64,000 nt of DNA from Flavobacterium salmonis (GCF_903819435.1 NZ_CAIJDP010000079.1:186001-250000), one strand, 5' to 3'; numbered from the stretch's first letter, positions 27,385 to 37,668 are shown. Notes: generated by a model from the sequence alone, not told the origin. Numbers and translations are program-made.

Positions 27385-29655
27385 TTACAAAAGAGTATCC
27401 AAAGGATCACACGGGAAATAAACTTTTACCTCAGTCCCATTTCCTGGTTTACCTGTAGCATGAATTGTACCTCCAACGGTTTGCATAATTTTTTTACATA
27501 ATGCCAGACCAACACCTGAGCCTTTATATTCTTCCTGATTGTGCAATCTTCCAAAAACTTTAAAAATAGTTTCTGCATACTTTTGCTCAAAGCCAATTCC
27601 GTTATCCGAAAAACAAATCCAATGACAGTAAATCTTATTAGAATGGCGTACTAATTCAGGTTCCTGTGAGGCTGTTATTTTAATATGAGGAGTTCTTTCA
27701 GAAGACGCAAACTTCAAAGAATTTTGGATAATATTAGAAAATAATTGCTGTATTAAAAAGTATATCGCATGAACTTCCGGCAGATTCTCATATTCGATTA
27801 CTGCATTGTTTTCAGAAATGGTTTCTTCCATTTCTACCAGCGTCATCTTTAGAATATTATTTAAATCTATTTTTTCTAAATTCTCCCTTGTATATTTTAT
27901 TCGTGAAAACTTAAGAATATCATCAAGCAAAATTCTCATTCTGCCTGCAGATTTAGATACTTTCTGTAAAGATGTAAAAATAGATTCACTTTGGTTAATA
28001 TTCGGTTCAGACAGCATTTTGGAAGTAAATAACTGAATTTTACGCAAGGGCTCCTGAAGATCGTGAGTACTAATCCAGTTAAGGTTTTCAAGTTCTGAAT
28101 TAGTTTCTTTTAATATTTCGCTAAGGTTTCGATACTTTTCTTCTTCTTCACTCAACGAAATCATCATAAGCTGATTGTGTAACGTATGCGCATATTGTAC
28201 TGCTCCGTTTACTTCATATTGTTTCCATGGAGTACTCTGGTTTTTTATGATCTGTTTCCAGATTTCAAAAGAATTCCTCGGATGAAGACCAGTGCTGTCT
28301 TTGATAATAGCTTTTTCAGGGTCTCCACCCCAGTTGATTTCGGATATTGTTTCAGGTCTATACCAGATTATGTAATCAGAGTTTCCAACGGAATGATAAA
28401 TAATCCCTGCAAAACTGGAATATTTACCTATGTCATCATAATGATCAATTAACTTATTAGTAACAAACAGTTTGTCAGAGGTCTTATTTTTAATTTTAGC
28501 TATTAAATTTTCAATTTGTTCTTCGGTAGGAACCAGGCCGTTTTTGTATATTTTGCCTTTGCTAATAATCGATACGCCGGCTGCATTACAAATATTTAAT
28601 AACTCAGGCACCTCTACTATAGTTTGAACTGATTCCTGCAAAAGTGGAAATTGCATCCCTGATAATTGCTCCAGAGCTAAAGCTGTTTGTTGGGCGTTCA
28701 CATTTTCATCATTTGACTGGCGTATATCAATCTGTGAAGTAATAAATTGCCCCTGAAGCTTAGCAGCCAGTCTGATTTCAGGAGAAATATTTTTACTTGA
28801 ATAATGATGGCATGCGATTAACCCCCATAATCTGTCATTATGGATAAGCGAAATGGTAAGCGTCGCGCCGACACCAATATTTTGTAAATATTCAACATGA
28901 ATTGGAGATGTACTTCTTAATATCGAAAGACTTAAATCCAGATTTTTACCTTCTTTATCATCAACTGTAAAAATCGGAACTGGTACATAATCAACATCAA
29001 CAATAAGTCTTAGCTGATTTTTTATATACAATTCCCTTGCCTGAGCCGGGATATCAGTGTGTGGGTAATGCAGTCCTAAAAATGGTTCTAAATCTTCTCT
29101 GCAGTTTTCGGCATAAACTTCACCATTATACTGTTCATCAAAGCGATAAATCATTACACGGTCATACCCTGTTATTTTGCGTGTTCCTTCAGCAACAAGG
29201 GCACACAAATCTTTGAGTGAAGTAGTATCATTCATCTGGGTTACAAACTGAATGGTCTGTGTGTAGACATCGGCGAGCTTTTCTTTACCTGCAAATTGGA
29301 ATTCGGCTTCTAAAACATAAATATCAAAACTTTTGTGTATGCTGATTTGAAAAAACTTTCCAAGTAAATCAATTTCAAGGGGAAAAACATCCTTATTTTT
29401 GTCATTATTGATATATTCAAAAATTTGCTTTTCTGCTTTTGTTCCAAAAATATCACCAATTTTTTTTCCAAGTGCTTCCGTATGTGTAACGCTGACATAC
29501 CACGAAATATTTGCGGTACAAAAATCTATTTTCCCTTCGGAAGTTAAACCAATCAGAAAACCATGTGGCTGGATTTTACCCGGTATATGAATAGGTTCAT
29601 GTTCACAGTTCGTTAATGTAACAAGATCACGATTAACAATGTCTTTAATTTTCAT
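27385..29655 (-). CDS. bphP: Bacteriophytochrome histidine kinase
   Basis: This is a 756-aa red/far-red light sensor kinase. The PAS domain carries the biliverdin-binding Cys17 in TNCEHEPIHIPGKIQPHG. GAF (about 138-310) has DRVMIYRF, YPHTDIPAQAR with Asp201, and the His pair near 283. PHY has the tongue pieces WYRPE...NWGGDP and HPRNSF (459-463). HisKA has STHDLQEPLRK (His531), and HATPase ends with DNGIGFEQKYAETIF and GSGVGLALCKKI. There is no receiver domain and no response regulator next to it, so it is an orphan kinase. It overlaps the heme oxygenase by one base (TAATG), so chromophore synthesis and apoprotein are translationally coupled. All chromophore-pocket landmarks are intact. Confidence 0.96.
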   Translation of the reverse strand: MKIKDIVNRDLVTLTNCEHEPIHIPGKIQPHGFLIGLTSEGKIDFCTANISWYVSVTHTEALGKKIGDIFGTKAEKQIFEYINNDKNKDVFPLEIDLLGKFFQISIHKSFDIYVLEAEFQFAGKEKLADVYTQTIQFVTQMNDTTSLKDLCALVAEGTRKITGYDRVMIYRFDEQYNGEVYAENCREDLEPFLGLHYPHTDIPAQARELYIKNQLRLIVDVDYVPVPIFTVDDKEGKNLDLSLSILRSTSPIHVEYLQNIGVGATLTISLIHNDRLWGLIACHHYSSKNISPEIRLAAKLQGQFITSQIDIRQSNDENVNAQQTALALEQLSGMQFPLLQESVQTIVEVPELLNICNAAGVSIISKGKIYKNGLVPTEEQIENLIAKIKNKTSDKLFVTNKLIDHYDDIGKYSSFAGIIYHSVGNSDYIIWYRPETISEINWGGDPEKAIIKDSTGLHPRNSFEIWKQIIKNQSTPWKQYEVNGAVQYAHTLHNQLMMISLSEEEEKYRNLSEILKETNSELENLNWISTHDLQEPLRKIQLFTSKMLSEPNINQSESIFTSLQKVSKSAGRMRILLDDILKFSRIKYTRENLEKIDLNNILKMTLVEMEETISENNAVIEYENLPEVHAIYFLIQQLFSNIIQNSLKFASSERTPHIKITASQEPELVRHSNKIYCHWICFSDNGIGFEQKYAETIFKVFGRLHNQEEYKGSGVGLALCKKIMQTVGGTIHATGKPGNGTEVKVYFPCDPLDTLL

Positions 29656-30257
29656 TATTTTTCTATACTCCTAAAATGATTGTAAATACTATCAAAAGCA
29701 TAGGTTGCTCCTTCTATGATTGCATTTCCACAATGATGATTCTCTTCATATTCTGACAAATAGCTGAGGAAGTTTTTCCAAAAATTACTTGTTGTATCTC
29801 CATAACCCTGAAAATAGACAGTTCCCTGACCATTGTCAAGACCCCGAATTTTTGAAATATTTTTTAATATAAATCTTCCGCCCAGACTGGAACCCTCTAT
29901 AACATATAAAATTCCAAGAGCAAAAGGTACCGTGATTTCCTGAGTATCAAAAACAGAATTTGAATCCCTTTTATTAAATTTTAGAAAGTTTAAATCATCC
30001 TCGATGAGATGACTTTTTTTTCTTTCATGCAAATCAGTTATAATCTCTGATAATAATGGAAAAATAACATTTTCAGTGTTTTTATGAACATCATGCATCA
30101 GACTCAAATAATGAATGTAATCTGATATTTTCATGTGAGGAGACAGGATCGAGGCTGATATTGGCAGGCTTTCTAATTTTCTGTGGGAATCTGAAGTTTT
30201 ATTTTTTAAATCACTAATAAAGGCTGAAGGTACTAAAGAAGTCAAATTTCCACTCAT
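29655..30257 (-). CDS. bphO: Biliverdin-producing heme oxygenase
   Basis: This 200-aa cytoplasmic enzyme splits heme to biliverdin, iron and CO, supplying the phytochrome chromophore. Family signs are the proximal His25 (TSDSHRKLE), LGILYVIEGSSLGGRFI around 113-129 with the Gly-rich distal helix, and a final helical part with FWKNFLSYL. Its stop overlaps the bphP start (TAATG), a classic bphO-bphP unit. It is more divergent than bacterial HemO types involved in iron uptake, and nothing iron-related lies nearby. Confidence 0.92.
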   Translation of the reverse strand: MSGNLTSLVPSAFISDLKNKTSDSHRKLESLPISASILSPHMKISDYIHYLSLMHDVHKNTENVIFPLLSEIITDLHERKKSHLIEDDLNFLKFNKRDSNSVFDTQEITVPFALGILYVIEGSSLGGRFILKNISKIRGLDNGQGTVYFQGYGDTTSNFWKNFLSYLSEYEENHHCGNAIIEGATYAFDSIYNHFRSIEK

Positions 30258-30631
30258 TAATTAACTAAATTATTTTATTTGGAGAGTTAAATTATTACTT
30301 CTCCTGACAAATGTAAAAAAAATGTTTTACTTCCGACAGAATAGAACCTTTGTAAACACTTCAAATTATGTTAATTAACAATACGCTTTAGCAAGCAATT
30401 TTGTTTAATTAATAAACTACTTTGTTAGACAAAAATAGTAACAATTAAATCAAAAAAAATCTTAATTTATATTTTAATAATGCTATAATAATTTTGATGT
30501 TTAAGAATCGTTTAAGTATTTTTAGTAAAATTTAAACTTTCGGAGTGTAATAATTATGAAACACTTTACTTACTTAATATAATAAAATTGGATTTTTAAA
30601 AATTAGCTTCGTATAAAATTAACATATCGTC
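30258..30631. promoter_or_regulatory. Divergent promoter region bphO / PAS kinase
   Basis: This 374-base AT-rich gap lies between the two divergent genes. It holds a 12-bp perfect palindrome TGTTAATTAACA at 30369-30380, a candidate operator for either side. I see no gene in it. Confidence 0.45.
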
Positions 30632-32152
30632 ATGTATTCAAACATCAGAATCTTAAAGGATATAATTGATAATACACCTTTGCCAATAGCGGTTTATACA
30701 GGTAGCAAATTAAAAATTGAATTAGCTAATACTGCTATGATAAAAACCTGGGGTAAGGGTGATAATGTAATAGGAAACCATTATCTCGATGTTCTTCCTG
30801 AGATCAAAAAAGAAGATTTCTTTGATCAGGCAACTACTGTACTTTCTACCGGAATTGCCTTTCATGGTGAAAACAAAAAAGTAGATTTGCTCATTAACGG
30901 TACTATGCGATCCCATTATTTCAATTACAGCTTCATCCCATTGTTTGATACGGATGGAAAAGTGTATGGTGTGATGAATACCGGAGTTGATGTTACTGAT
31001 TTATACCTTGCCAAACAACAAATCCAAAGTATTGAAGAAAGACTGCGAATTGCTGTTGAATCATCCGGAATAGGAACTTATGAGATTGATTTACTAACTA
31101 AGGAGATTAAAACATGTGATAATTTCAATACTATCATGTGCAGTGAAAACACACCCAACATAGATGAATTACTGTCAAAACTTCATCCGGATGATTTGTT
31201 TGCCCGTGAAAAAGCGATTAAAGAGGCCAAGAATACAGGTCTTATAATGTATGAAACCCGAATAATAAATAAAACTTGCTCAAAATGGATTAAGGTTAGC
31301 GGGAAAATAATTTGCGATGAAAATGATTTGCCAATAAAGATTATAGGAAGTATCCTTGATATTCATGAACATAAACAGTTTCAGGAAGAGTTAAAGAAAC
31401 AGGTTGAACAAAATACTCTGGAATTACGTCGGTCTAATGATGACTTACTTCACTTTGCTAACGTGGTAAGCCACGATCTCAGAGAGCCTGTGCGCAAAAT
31501 TAAGATTTTCAATGGGCTGATTAAAAATGACAAAGGAGCAAATTTTAGTGAAAGTATTATTAAATATCAAAACAGAATAGATCAGTCTGCAGAGAGAATG
31601 CAAAATATAATTGAAGGGATTCTCACCTATTCAACTATGGATAAAAACAAACAGCCGTTTGAAAAAATTAACCTTAATGAGGTCATAGAAAGTATAAAAA
31701 CAGATCTGGAACTGATTATAAATGAAAAAGACGCCATCTTAATCATTGGTAAATTACCTGTAATAGAAGGGGCACCAATCTTAATCAATCAGCTTTTTTA
31801 CAATCTTATTCACAATGCATTAAAATTCTCAAAATCAGAAGAACCTCCTAAAATAATAATATCAGGAGAGGCAATAAAAATTGATGAAACTGACTCAGTT
31901 CAAATTACCATAAAAGACAACGGAATAGGACTTGACACGGCTTACGCTGAGAAAATATTTAATGCTTTTGAAAGACTGCACTCTAAGGATCAGTACGAAG
32001 GGAACGGCCTTGGATTGTCCCTTTGCAGAAAAATAGTTAAAAGACACCATGGCACAATTACAGCCACAGGTGAAATAAATAATGGAAGCGAGTTTACCGT
32101 AACGCTCCCTCTGAGACAAAAAAAAGATATTATGCAAAATACAGATATTTAA
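30632..32152 (+). CDS. PAS-domain sensor histidine kinase
   Basis: This 506-aa protein is soluble: no signal peptide or membrane segment is visible. Two PAS domains cover about 8-125 (LPIAVYTGSKLKIELANTAM) and 133-255, then a short coiled segment and HisKA with VVSHDLREPVRK (His281). HATPase has DNGIGLDTAYAEKIF and GNGLGLSLCRKIV. The kinase half closely resembles that of the adjacent bacteriophytochrome (HDLxEPxRKI; NGIG...YAExIF; RLHxxxxYxGxGxGL), so the two look like paralogues. There is no receiver or output domain. Divergence from bphOP suggests a shared signalling pathway, which is inference. Confidence 0.9.
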   Translation: MYSNIRILKDIIDNTPLPIAVYTGSKLKIELANTAMIKTWGKGDNVIGNHYLDVLPEIKKEDFFDQATTVLSTGIAFHGENKKVDLLINGTMRSHYFNYSFIPLFDTDGKVYGVMNTGVDVTDLYLAKQQIQSIEERLRIAVESSGIGTYEIDLLTKEIKTCDNFNTIMCSENTPNIDELLSKLHPDDLFAREKAIKEAKNTGLIMYETRIINKTCSKWIKVSGKIICDENDLPIKIIGSILDIHEHKQFQEELKKQVEQNTLELRRSNDDLLHFANVVSHDLREPVRKIKIFNGLIKNDKGANFSESIIKYQNRIDQSAERMQNIIEGILTYSTMDKNKQPFEKINLNEVIESIKTDLELIINEKDAILIIGKLPVIEGAPILINQLFYNLIHNALKFSKSEEPPKIIISGEAIKIDETDSVQITIKDNGIGLDTAYAEKIFNAFERLHSKDQYEGNGLGLSLCRKIVKRHHGTITATGEINNGSEFTVTLPLRQKKDIMQNTDI

Positions 32153-32179
32153 CTGGTTTTAAAACAGTTAAATATCTGT
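32141..32179. terminator. Bidirectional terminator between the PAS kinase and GH51
   Basis: ACAGATATTTAACTG (32141-32155) pairs perfectly with CAGTTAAATATCTGT (32165-32179). The left arm includes the last codons and stop of the PAS kinase. T-rich sequence follows on the plus strand (ATTTTAATT), and ATTTTGCAT on the minus, so it can serve both convergent genes. Confidence 0.8.
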
Positions 32180-32200
32180 ATTTTAATTCTATATAAGTAT

Positions 32201-34186
32201 TTATTTAATTTTTAACTTCAAAACTACGACCGAATAAGCTGGCAGTTTTATTTCTGCTTTTTCTCCTTTCAAATTATACACATTTTCTTTCGGGCTTATT
32301 TTTTTAGGTTCGGCAAAAGTATTTTCATCTTGTAAATTTGGACTTGTAAGCGTAATTACTGATCCTTTTGCTGCTAACTTGCTTCCTTTTAAATCAATTG
32401 TAATATCTTGTGATTTTACCGCTGTATTAACCAGTTTTATAATGATCTCTTTAGTATTTATATCTTTCACGGCAGATACATACAGATCATTTTGTCCGGT
32501 TAACGGTTTTCCTTCTTTGGTAATGTTTAATAAATCAGTTCCTTTATTGGTTGAAAATAATTTTTGAACATAATAATTAGCTGAACCATAAGCTTCCATA
32601 TTATTGAACCAAATCATGTCCGGTGTCCACTGCCATGCATCTTCATGAGCCATTAACGGAGCATACGAGGTCATATTCACAACTTCTGCATTTCTTTCTA
32701 ATCCGGTCATGAAAGCTGCTTCAGAAAAAGCACATTCCCAATTGTTTCTGTTATTTGGATTTGCTCCCGAAACACTTTGCGCAGCATATTCACCGGCAAA
32801 TATTTTTGGTCCTTTTCTGTCGTAATTATCATAACGGGAAGCATTTTCCCTAAACCATTGTGGGCTTTTGTAATAATGTTCGTCTATCAATTCTGCGTTC
32901 AGTTTTTTAAGTTCTGCCATTGCAAAGTCAAAATGCTCACCATCAGGCGAAGGGCCGCTTCCTGAAACGATAATAATGTTTGGATATTTGGTTTTTATTG
33001 CTTTTTCAAAAACTTTATATCTTTCAATATAATCCGGTCCCCATTGTTCGTTTCCAACACCAATGTATTTAAGGTTAAACGGTTTTGGGTGTCCCATATC
33101 AGAGCGTAATTTCCCCCAAGCGGTATCTTCTGCCCCATTGGCAAACTGAATTAAATCCAAAGCGTCCTGAATGTAAGGATCTAATTCTTCTATTGGAGTC
33201 AATTCACCTGTGTTGTACTGACAAGCCATTCCACAGCTTAAAATAGGTAATGGTGTTGCACCAATATCTTCTGAAAGCTGAAAATATTCATAAAATCCTA
33301 ATCCAAAACTTTGAAAATAATCCGGGGTCTGTTTATGGTTAAATTCTACATTCCAGCGGTTCATCATCGTTCTTCTATTCTCAATATCGCCCACCGATTT
33401 TTTCCACTGATAGCGATCTGCCAAAGTTCTTCCTTCTACAATACAGCCGCCCGGAAAACGCAAAAATCCCGGTTTCATATCATACAAAAACTGTACAAGA
33501 TCTTTGCGTAAGCCGTTCTTTCTATTCTTCCATGTATCCTCAGGAAAAAGCGAAATCATATCCAGATCAATCGTTCCTGTTCCTTCAAAAGTTATCTTTA
33601 ATTTGGCTTTTGCTTCAGTCTGAGTCGCTGTAAATTGTGCCGAATAACGCTTCCATTCATTTGAAGCAGGAACAATACTCGTTTCACCAATTACCTTTTT
33701 ATCCTTATCAATAAGCTGAATAATTATTTTTTTGATAGCACTGTTATGATTGGCCGCCTTTAAAGAAAGATTGTATTTCGCATCTTTTTTTACGCCCATT
33801 CCTCTAAAACCTTCATTTATGATAGCATATCCTTTGTCATCATTTATAAGAACACGGCAGAAATTTGGATTGGTTTCGTTTTCTGATACCTTTATAGGAG
33901 TTGCAACACCCGAATTCATATTCAAAGATGACCTTTTTGTATTAGGCTGCTCCCATCCCATCAAAGGTTTTTCAAATTCAAAAGATCGGTTTTTAATCAT
34001 TTCTGCATACAAACCGCCGTCTGCAGCGAAATTGATATCTTCAAAAAACAAACCAAACATAGTAGGCTGGATTTTGGTAATGGTTTTAGCAACGTCAACT
34101 TCTAAATTTGTTTTTTGTGCATGTACGCCAATACCACTGAATAGCAAACTGCCAATGATTATTTTAGTAATTATAGTATTTTTCAT
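32201..34186 (-). CDS. GH51 alpha-L-arabinofuranosidase, secreted
   Basis: From my preferred start MKNTIITKIII this is 661 aa with a signal peptide ending GVHAQ; five further codons upstream are open but would displace the signal. An N-terminal carbohydrate-binding-like region (about 75-200) precedes a TIM barrel with acid/base Glu380 (GVGNEQWGPDY) and nucleophile Glu466 (IFAGEYAAQS), then a beta-sandwich tail. It releases terminal arabinofuranose from arabinan, arabinogalactan or arabinoxylan. It is the last gene of the long minus-strand cluster, separated from GH28 by a 300-base gap with a hairpin repeat. Confidence 0.93.
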   Translation of the reverse strand: MKNTIITKIIIGSLLFSGIGVHAQKTNLEVDVAKTITKIQPTMFGLFFEDINFAADGGLYAEMIKNRSFEFEKPLMGWEQPNTKRSSLNMNSGVATPIKVSENETNPNFCRVLINDDKGYAIINEGFRGMGVKKDAKYNLSLKAANHNSAIKKIIIQLIDKDKKVIGETSIVPASNEWKRYSAQFTATQTEAKAKLKITFEGTGTIDLDMISLFPEDTWKNRKNGLRKDLVQFLYDMKPGFLRFPGGCIVEGRTLADRYQWKKSVGDIENRRTMMNRWNVEFNHKQTPDYFQSFGLGFYEYFQLSEDIGATPLPILSCGMACQYNTGELTPIEELDPYIQDALDLIQFANGAEDTAWGKLRSDMGHPKPFNLKYIGVGNEQWGPDYIERYKVFEKAIKTKYPNIIIVSGSGPSPDGEHFDFAMAELKKLNAELIDEHYYKSPQWFRENASRYDNYDRKGPKIFAGEYAAQSVSGANPNNRNNWECAFSEAAFMTGLERNAEVVNMTSYAPLMAHEDAWQWTPDMIWFNNMEAYGSANYYVQKLFSTNKGTDLLNITKEGKPLTGQNDLYVSAVKDINTKEIIIKLVNTAVKSQDITIDLKGSKLAAKGSVITLTSPNLQDENTFAEPKKISPKENVYNLKGEKAEIKLPAYSVVVLKLKIK

Positions 34187-34323
34187 TTGTAAAAGGGTCA
34201 ATAATTTAGTCTGGCTAATGTATTTAAAGTTTTACAATATTTTCGACTTAACTATTTTTAATAAAGAATTGTTCAGAAAAATGAAGATTTAATTTAAATA
34301 AGGATTATCCTCAGAGTTTTATA

Positions 34324-34414
34324 ATTCCGATGAACGAGGAATCTTCGCAAGTAGCTCCGCAACGGTTATTAATCTTTGTCGAGCTTCTAATGGAGATTCC
34401 TCGTTCCTCGGAAT
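34324..34414. repeat. Hairpin repeat, GAGGAATC type
   Basis: AACGAGGAATCT (34333-34344) pairs perfectly with AGATTCCTCGTT (34394-34405); ATTCCGA and TCGGAAT extend the pairing outward. The ends resemble the GTCATTCCGA palindromes seen across flavobacterial genomes. It fills the gap between GH28 and GH51 and could also stall transcription. Confidence 0.75.
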
Positions 34415-34494
34415 GACAAACTAAGCGTAAAACTTATATAATTTTAATAATCCAAACTATGTAAACAATTGTTTTAAAATCTGTTACTTCGGGA

Positions 34495-35934
34495 TTATTT
34501 TTTCACAGCCTCATATTTCTCCGGAAAAGCCGCTTCTCCATCTAAATTATTCACTTTCAAAATAGCTACATTTTTGCTTTCAACAGCATATTTAAAATAA
34601 TCCGGTTTGTTTTTTCCCCAGGTTACTGAACAATTCTGAACTTTTATACTTTCTGCTGTATCAAAATAAAATCCTGATGTACTCCCTTTTACAAAACCGT
34701 CCAATTTTGAAGGGCGACGGTCGTAAACTCCTCCAGGAAAATTAGATGTTTTATCAATAAAAATATTAACGCCTTCAAAAACGATATTTTTTATTTTGTC
34801 TTTAGTTTCACCGCTAACATAAACTCCGTTCTCTCCAAAACACTGAATGTTGGCAAAAGAAATATTACTGATTGCCCCTACTTTTCCTTCTGTAGCCCCT
34901 TTCGGGAAACGCCAGTTGGCATCTTTGTGGTTTCCACTAGCACGACTATAAGCGGTTACATAAATAGGTTCTGCTTTCCCCCACCAGGTATCAGTCGTTA
35001 GCTGACCTTCGATAATCATATTCGAAAAAATAACATCGCTCACAGTTCCTTCATCACGATTTTGAATTCCTACGCCACGATTGCTTTTTTTAATGATGCA
35101 ATTATTGAAAACTACCTGTCTGATGGCATCCATATTTTCTGAACCAATCTTAATAGCACAACTACTGCTGGTCATTGTGCAATTGGTAACCGTTATGTTT
35201 TCACAGGCACCAAATTCTTCAAATTCTCTTCTGTTTTTTAAGCAAATACAATCATCACCGCTTTCGATATAACAATCACTGATGCGGACATTTTTTGAAT
35301 GATCCAAATCAATTCCGTCACTATTACGAACTTTTAAGCTGTTTAGTAATGTGATACCGCTAATGACTACGTCGTTACAGCCCACTAGATGAATGGTCCA
35401 ATAAGCTGAATTTCCAATATGAACGTCTTTTATTCTTATATTCTTTCCTCCTATAATTGTCAATACATGAGGACGAGGGTCTAAAATATTGAAAGGTTTC
35501 AAAATGTAGGCATCCTCCTCTTCGGCTCCCATAAATGAGATTCCGTTTCCATCAATTTTACCGCTTCCGCTAATACTAAAGTTCTCTACGTTCTTTCCGC
35601 CAATCCAGATTGTACCTTCGCCTTTGTTTTCACGAAAAGCACTTTCAGTATATAATTTTTCATCAGGACTTGCTAAAATTTTTGCTCCTCCTTCAATATG
35701 CAGATCTACATTTGATTTTACATTAAAAGGTCCTGCCAAAAATATAAACGGAGCCGGAATCAATACCTGCCCACCTGTTTTACTGCAGGCATCAATGGCT
35801 TTCTGAATTGCAGCTGCATCATTAGTTTTCCCATCTCCTTTTGCTCCAAATTTTTTGATATCATATACCTTTTGCGATTCAGCAGTCAGTGAAATACAAA
35901 AAATGAGTATTGCAATTATAGCTTTTTTTATCAT
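34495..35934 (-). CDS. GH28 polygalacturonase-family enzyme 1, secreted
   Basis: The 479-aa protein has a signal peptide (ending TAESQ) and a right-handed beta-helix. The opening FGAKGDGKTNDAAAIQKAID is the usual pectate-lyase-like cap. The catalytic region reads RNSDGIDLDH and SGDDCICLK (about 203-230), the NxD and DD pairs of GH28; the usual GHG is replaced by SSCAIKIGSE. That substitution is common in Bacteroidota members acting on rhamnogalacturonan or decorated galacturonides. It probably hydrolyses GalA or GalA-Rha linkages in the periplasm. It follows the symporter by 96 bases. Family certain, exact bond unknown. Confidence 0.9.
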   Translation of the reverse strand: MIKKAIIAILIFCISLTAESQKVYDIKKFGAKGDGKTNDAAAIQKAIDACSKTGGQVLIPAPFIFLAGPFNVKSNVDLHIEGGAKILASPDEKLYTESAFRENKGEGTIWIGGKNVENFSISGSGKIDGNGISFMGAEEEDAYILKPFNILDPRPHVLTIIGGKNIRIKDVHIGNSAYWTIHLVGCNDVVISGITLLNSLKVRNSDGIDLDHSKNVRISDCYIESGDDCICLKNRREFEEFGACENITVTNCTMTSSSCAIKIGSENMDAIRQVVFNNCIIKKSNRGVGIQNRDEGTVSDVIFSNMIIEGQLTTDTWWGKAEPIYVTAYSRASGNHKDANWRFPKGATEGKVGAISNISFANIQCFGENGVYVSGETKDKIKNIVFEGVNIFIDKTSNFPGGVYDRRPSKLDGFVKGSTSGFYFDTAESIKVQNCSVTWGKNKPDYFKYAVESKNVAILKVNNLDGEAAFPEKYEAVKK

Positions 35935-36030
35935 TTGCTTTTTATTTTATTAAAACTTCAAATCATAGTCTTTAAAAATATGAAAATCAGATTTATAATT
36001 ATTTTATATAAACTTCAATCAGTTTTTATA

Positions 36031-37668
36031 TTACCAGAAAACGGTATATAATGCAACTAATACTCCACTAATAATAAAGGAACCAATAATGAATTCTGAA
36101 GAAACTTTGAACATTGATTTATCTACTTCAATTTTATGAGCCTCAAGCTGGTTTTCAGATTGAGGGTTTAAAAGACTGATAGCAACCATTAAAAAGACTA
36201 TTATAAAAAAAGAGATTGTCATTCGGTCTAAAAATGGATAATCAGGAAAAGCACCGTTTGTCCACATTGGAAGGAATTTTAATACTGCGGCAATTGGAAC
36301 TGTAAGCAATGCACCTGCAAGTCCTGCTGTAGGAGTTGTTTTTTTCCAAAACATTCCTAATAAAAAGATAGCTAAAACTCCCGGAGAAAAGAAACCAACA
36401 TATTCTTGTATAAACTGATATGCCTGATCTAAAGATTTTAAGGCCGGAGCAACAAGAGCTGCAATAAACATAGCCACTACAACGCACCATCTTCCGGTAA
36501 GTACCAGTTTTCTTTCTGTAGCATTTCTGTTAAAATATTTTTTATAAATGTCTAAAGAAAAAATCGTCGAAATACTATTTGCTTTACCTGCTAATGAAGC
36601 AACAATTGCTGCTGTTAAGGCTGCCAGAGCTACTCCTTTTAAACCTGCAGGTAATAGATTCATCAATGTCGGGTAAGCGTGATCCGGTTTTAAAACACCT
36701 GCAGCATCAACCATTTCTTGTTGAAACATTCCGTTTTGATGCATCACATACATGGCTATACCCGGTAAAACTGCAATAATTGGAACTAATAATTTTAGGA
36801 AAGCAGCAAACAAAATTCCTTTTCGTGCAGTTTTTAAATCGGCTCCCAAAGCTCTTTGAACAATGTACTGATTACAACCCCAATACGCCAGATTATTGAT
36901 AAGCATTCCTCCTACCAATACTGAAATTCCTGGTAATTCAGCATAATGCGGATTTGATTTTTCTAATATCATATGCAAATGGCCCGGTGCTTCATCAGCT
37001 ATAACAGAAAGTCCTTTTAAAATGTCTTTTCCAAAACCAAACTGTTCTGATAATAATGTTAAAGATAAATAGGTGGTAACCAAACCACCCAAAATTAGCA
37101 CTATAACCTGAAACATATCAGTGTAACCAATTACTTTCATTCCGCCTAAAGTTACTATTACCGAGAATAAACTCAATCCAATCACGCAAAATTGAAAGCT
37201 GATGGGTGCGATTGAAGAAATAGCCAAAGCACCTAAGTAAATAATCGAAGTCAGATTTACAAAAACGTAGATCAGCAACCATATGATAGCCATTATGGTA
37301 CTTACGGTTCCGTTGTATCTTTTTGCCAAAAACTGTGGCATGGTAAATATTTTGTTTTTAAGATAAACAGGTAAAATAAACATGGCCACTACAATAAGTG
37401 TTGCAGCCGACATCCATTCGTAAGAAGCAATCGCCAGTCCGATGGCAAAACCGGAACCACTCATTCCTATAAAATGTTCTGCCGAGATATTTGAAGCAAT
37501 TAAGGATGCTCCAATCGCCCACCATGTAAGTGAGCCTTCAGCCAGAAAATAATCATTTGAACTGGTTGTTGCGTTTTTCTTGCTTCGGTAAATGTACATC
37601 CCATAGGAGGCGACAATCACAAAATAAATAAGAAAAACAATGTAATCTGCACTTTGTAAAGTATTCAT
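36031..37668 (-). CDS. Sodium:solute (sugar) symporter, SSS family
   Basis: This 545-aa inner-membrane protein has about 14 hydrophobic segments and the length of vSGLT. Family signs are the N-terminal YGMYIYRSKK with DYFLAEGSLTWWAIGASLIASNISAEHFIGMSGSG (sodium-site helix 1) and CNQYIVQRALGADLKTARKGILFA. It would bring a monosaccharide or uronate released by the PUL enzymes across the inner membrane. The operon context is DUF5009 (65 bases upstream) and GH28 (96 bases downstream). SGLT-like members move galactose or glucose; the substrate here is not decidable. Confidence 0.92.
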   Translation of the reverse strand: MNTLQSADYIVFLIYFVIVASYGMYIYRSKKNATTSSNDYFLAEGSLTWWAIGASLIASNISAEHFIGMSGSGFAIGLAIASYEWMSAATLIVVAMFILPVYLKNKIFTMPQFLAKRYNGTVSTIMAIIWLLIYVFVNLTSIIYLGALAISSIAPISFQFCVIGLSLFSVIVTLGGMKVIGYTDMFQVIVLILGGLVTTYLSLTLLSEQFGFGKDILKGLSVIADEAPGHLHMILEKSNPHYAELPGISVLVGGMLINNLAYWGCNQYIVQRALGADLKTARKGILFAAFLKLLVPIIAVLPGIAMYVMHQNGMFQQEMVDAAGVLKPDHAYPTLMNLLPAGLKGVALAALTAAIVASLAGKANSISTIFSLDIYKKYFNRNATERKLVLTGRWCVVVAMFIAALVAPALKSLDQAYQFIQEYVGFFSPGVLAIFLLGMFWKKTTPTAGLAGALLTVPIAAVLKFLPMWTNGAFPDYPFLDRMTISFFIIVFLMVAISLLNPQSENQLEAHKIEVDKSMFKVSSEFIIGSFIISGVLVALYTVFW

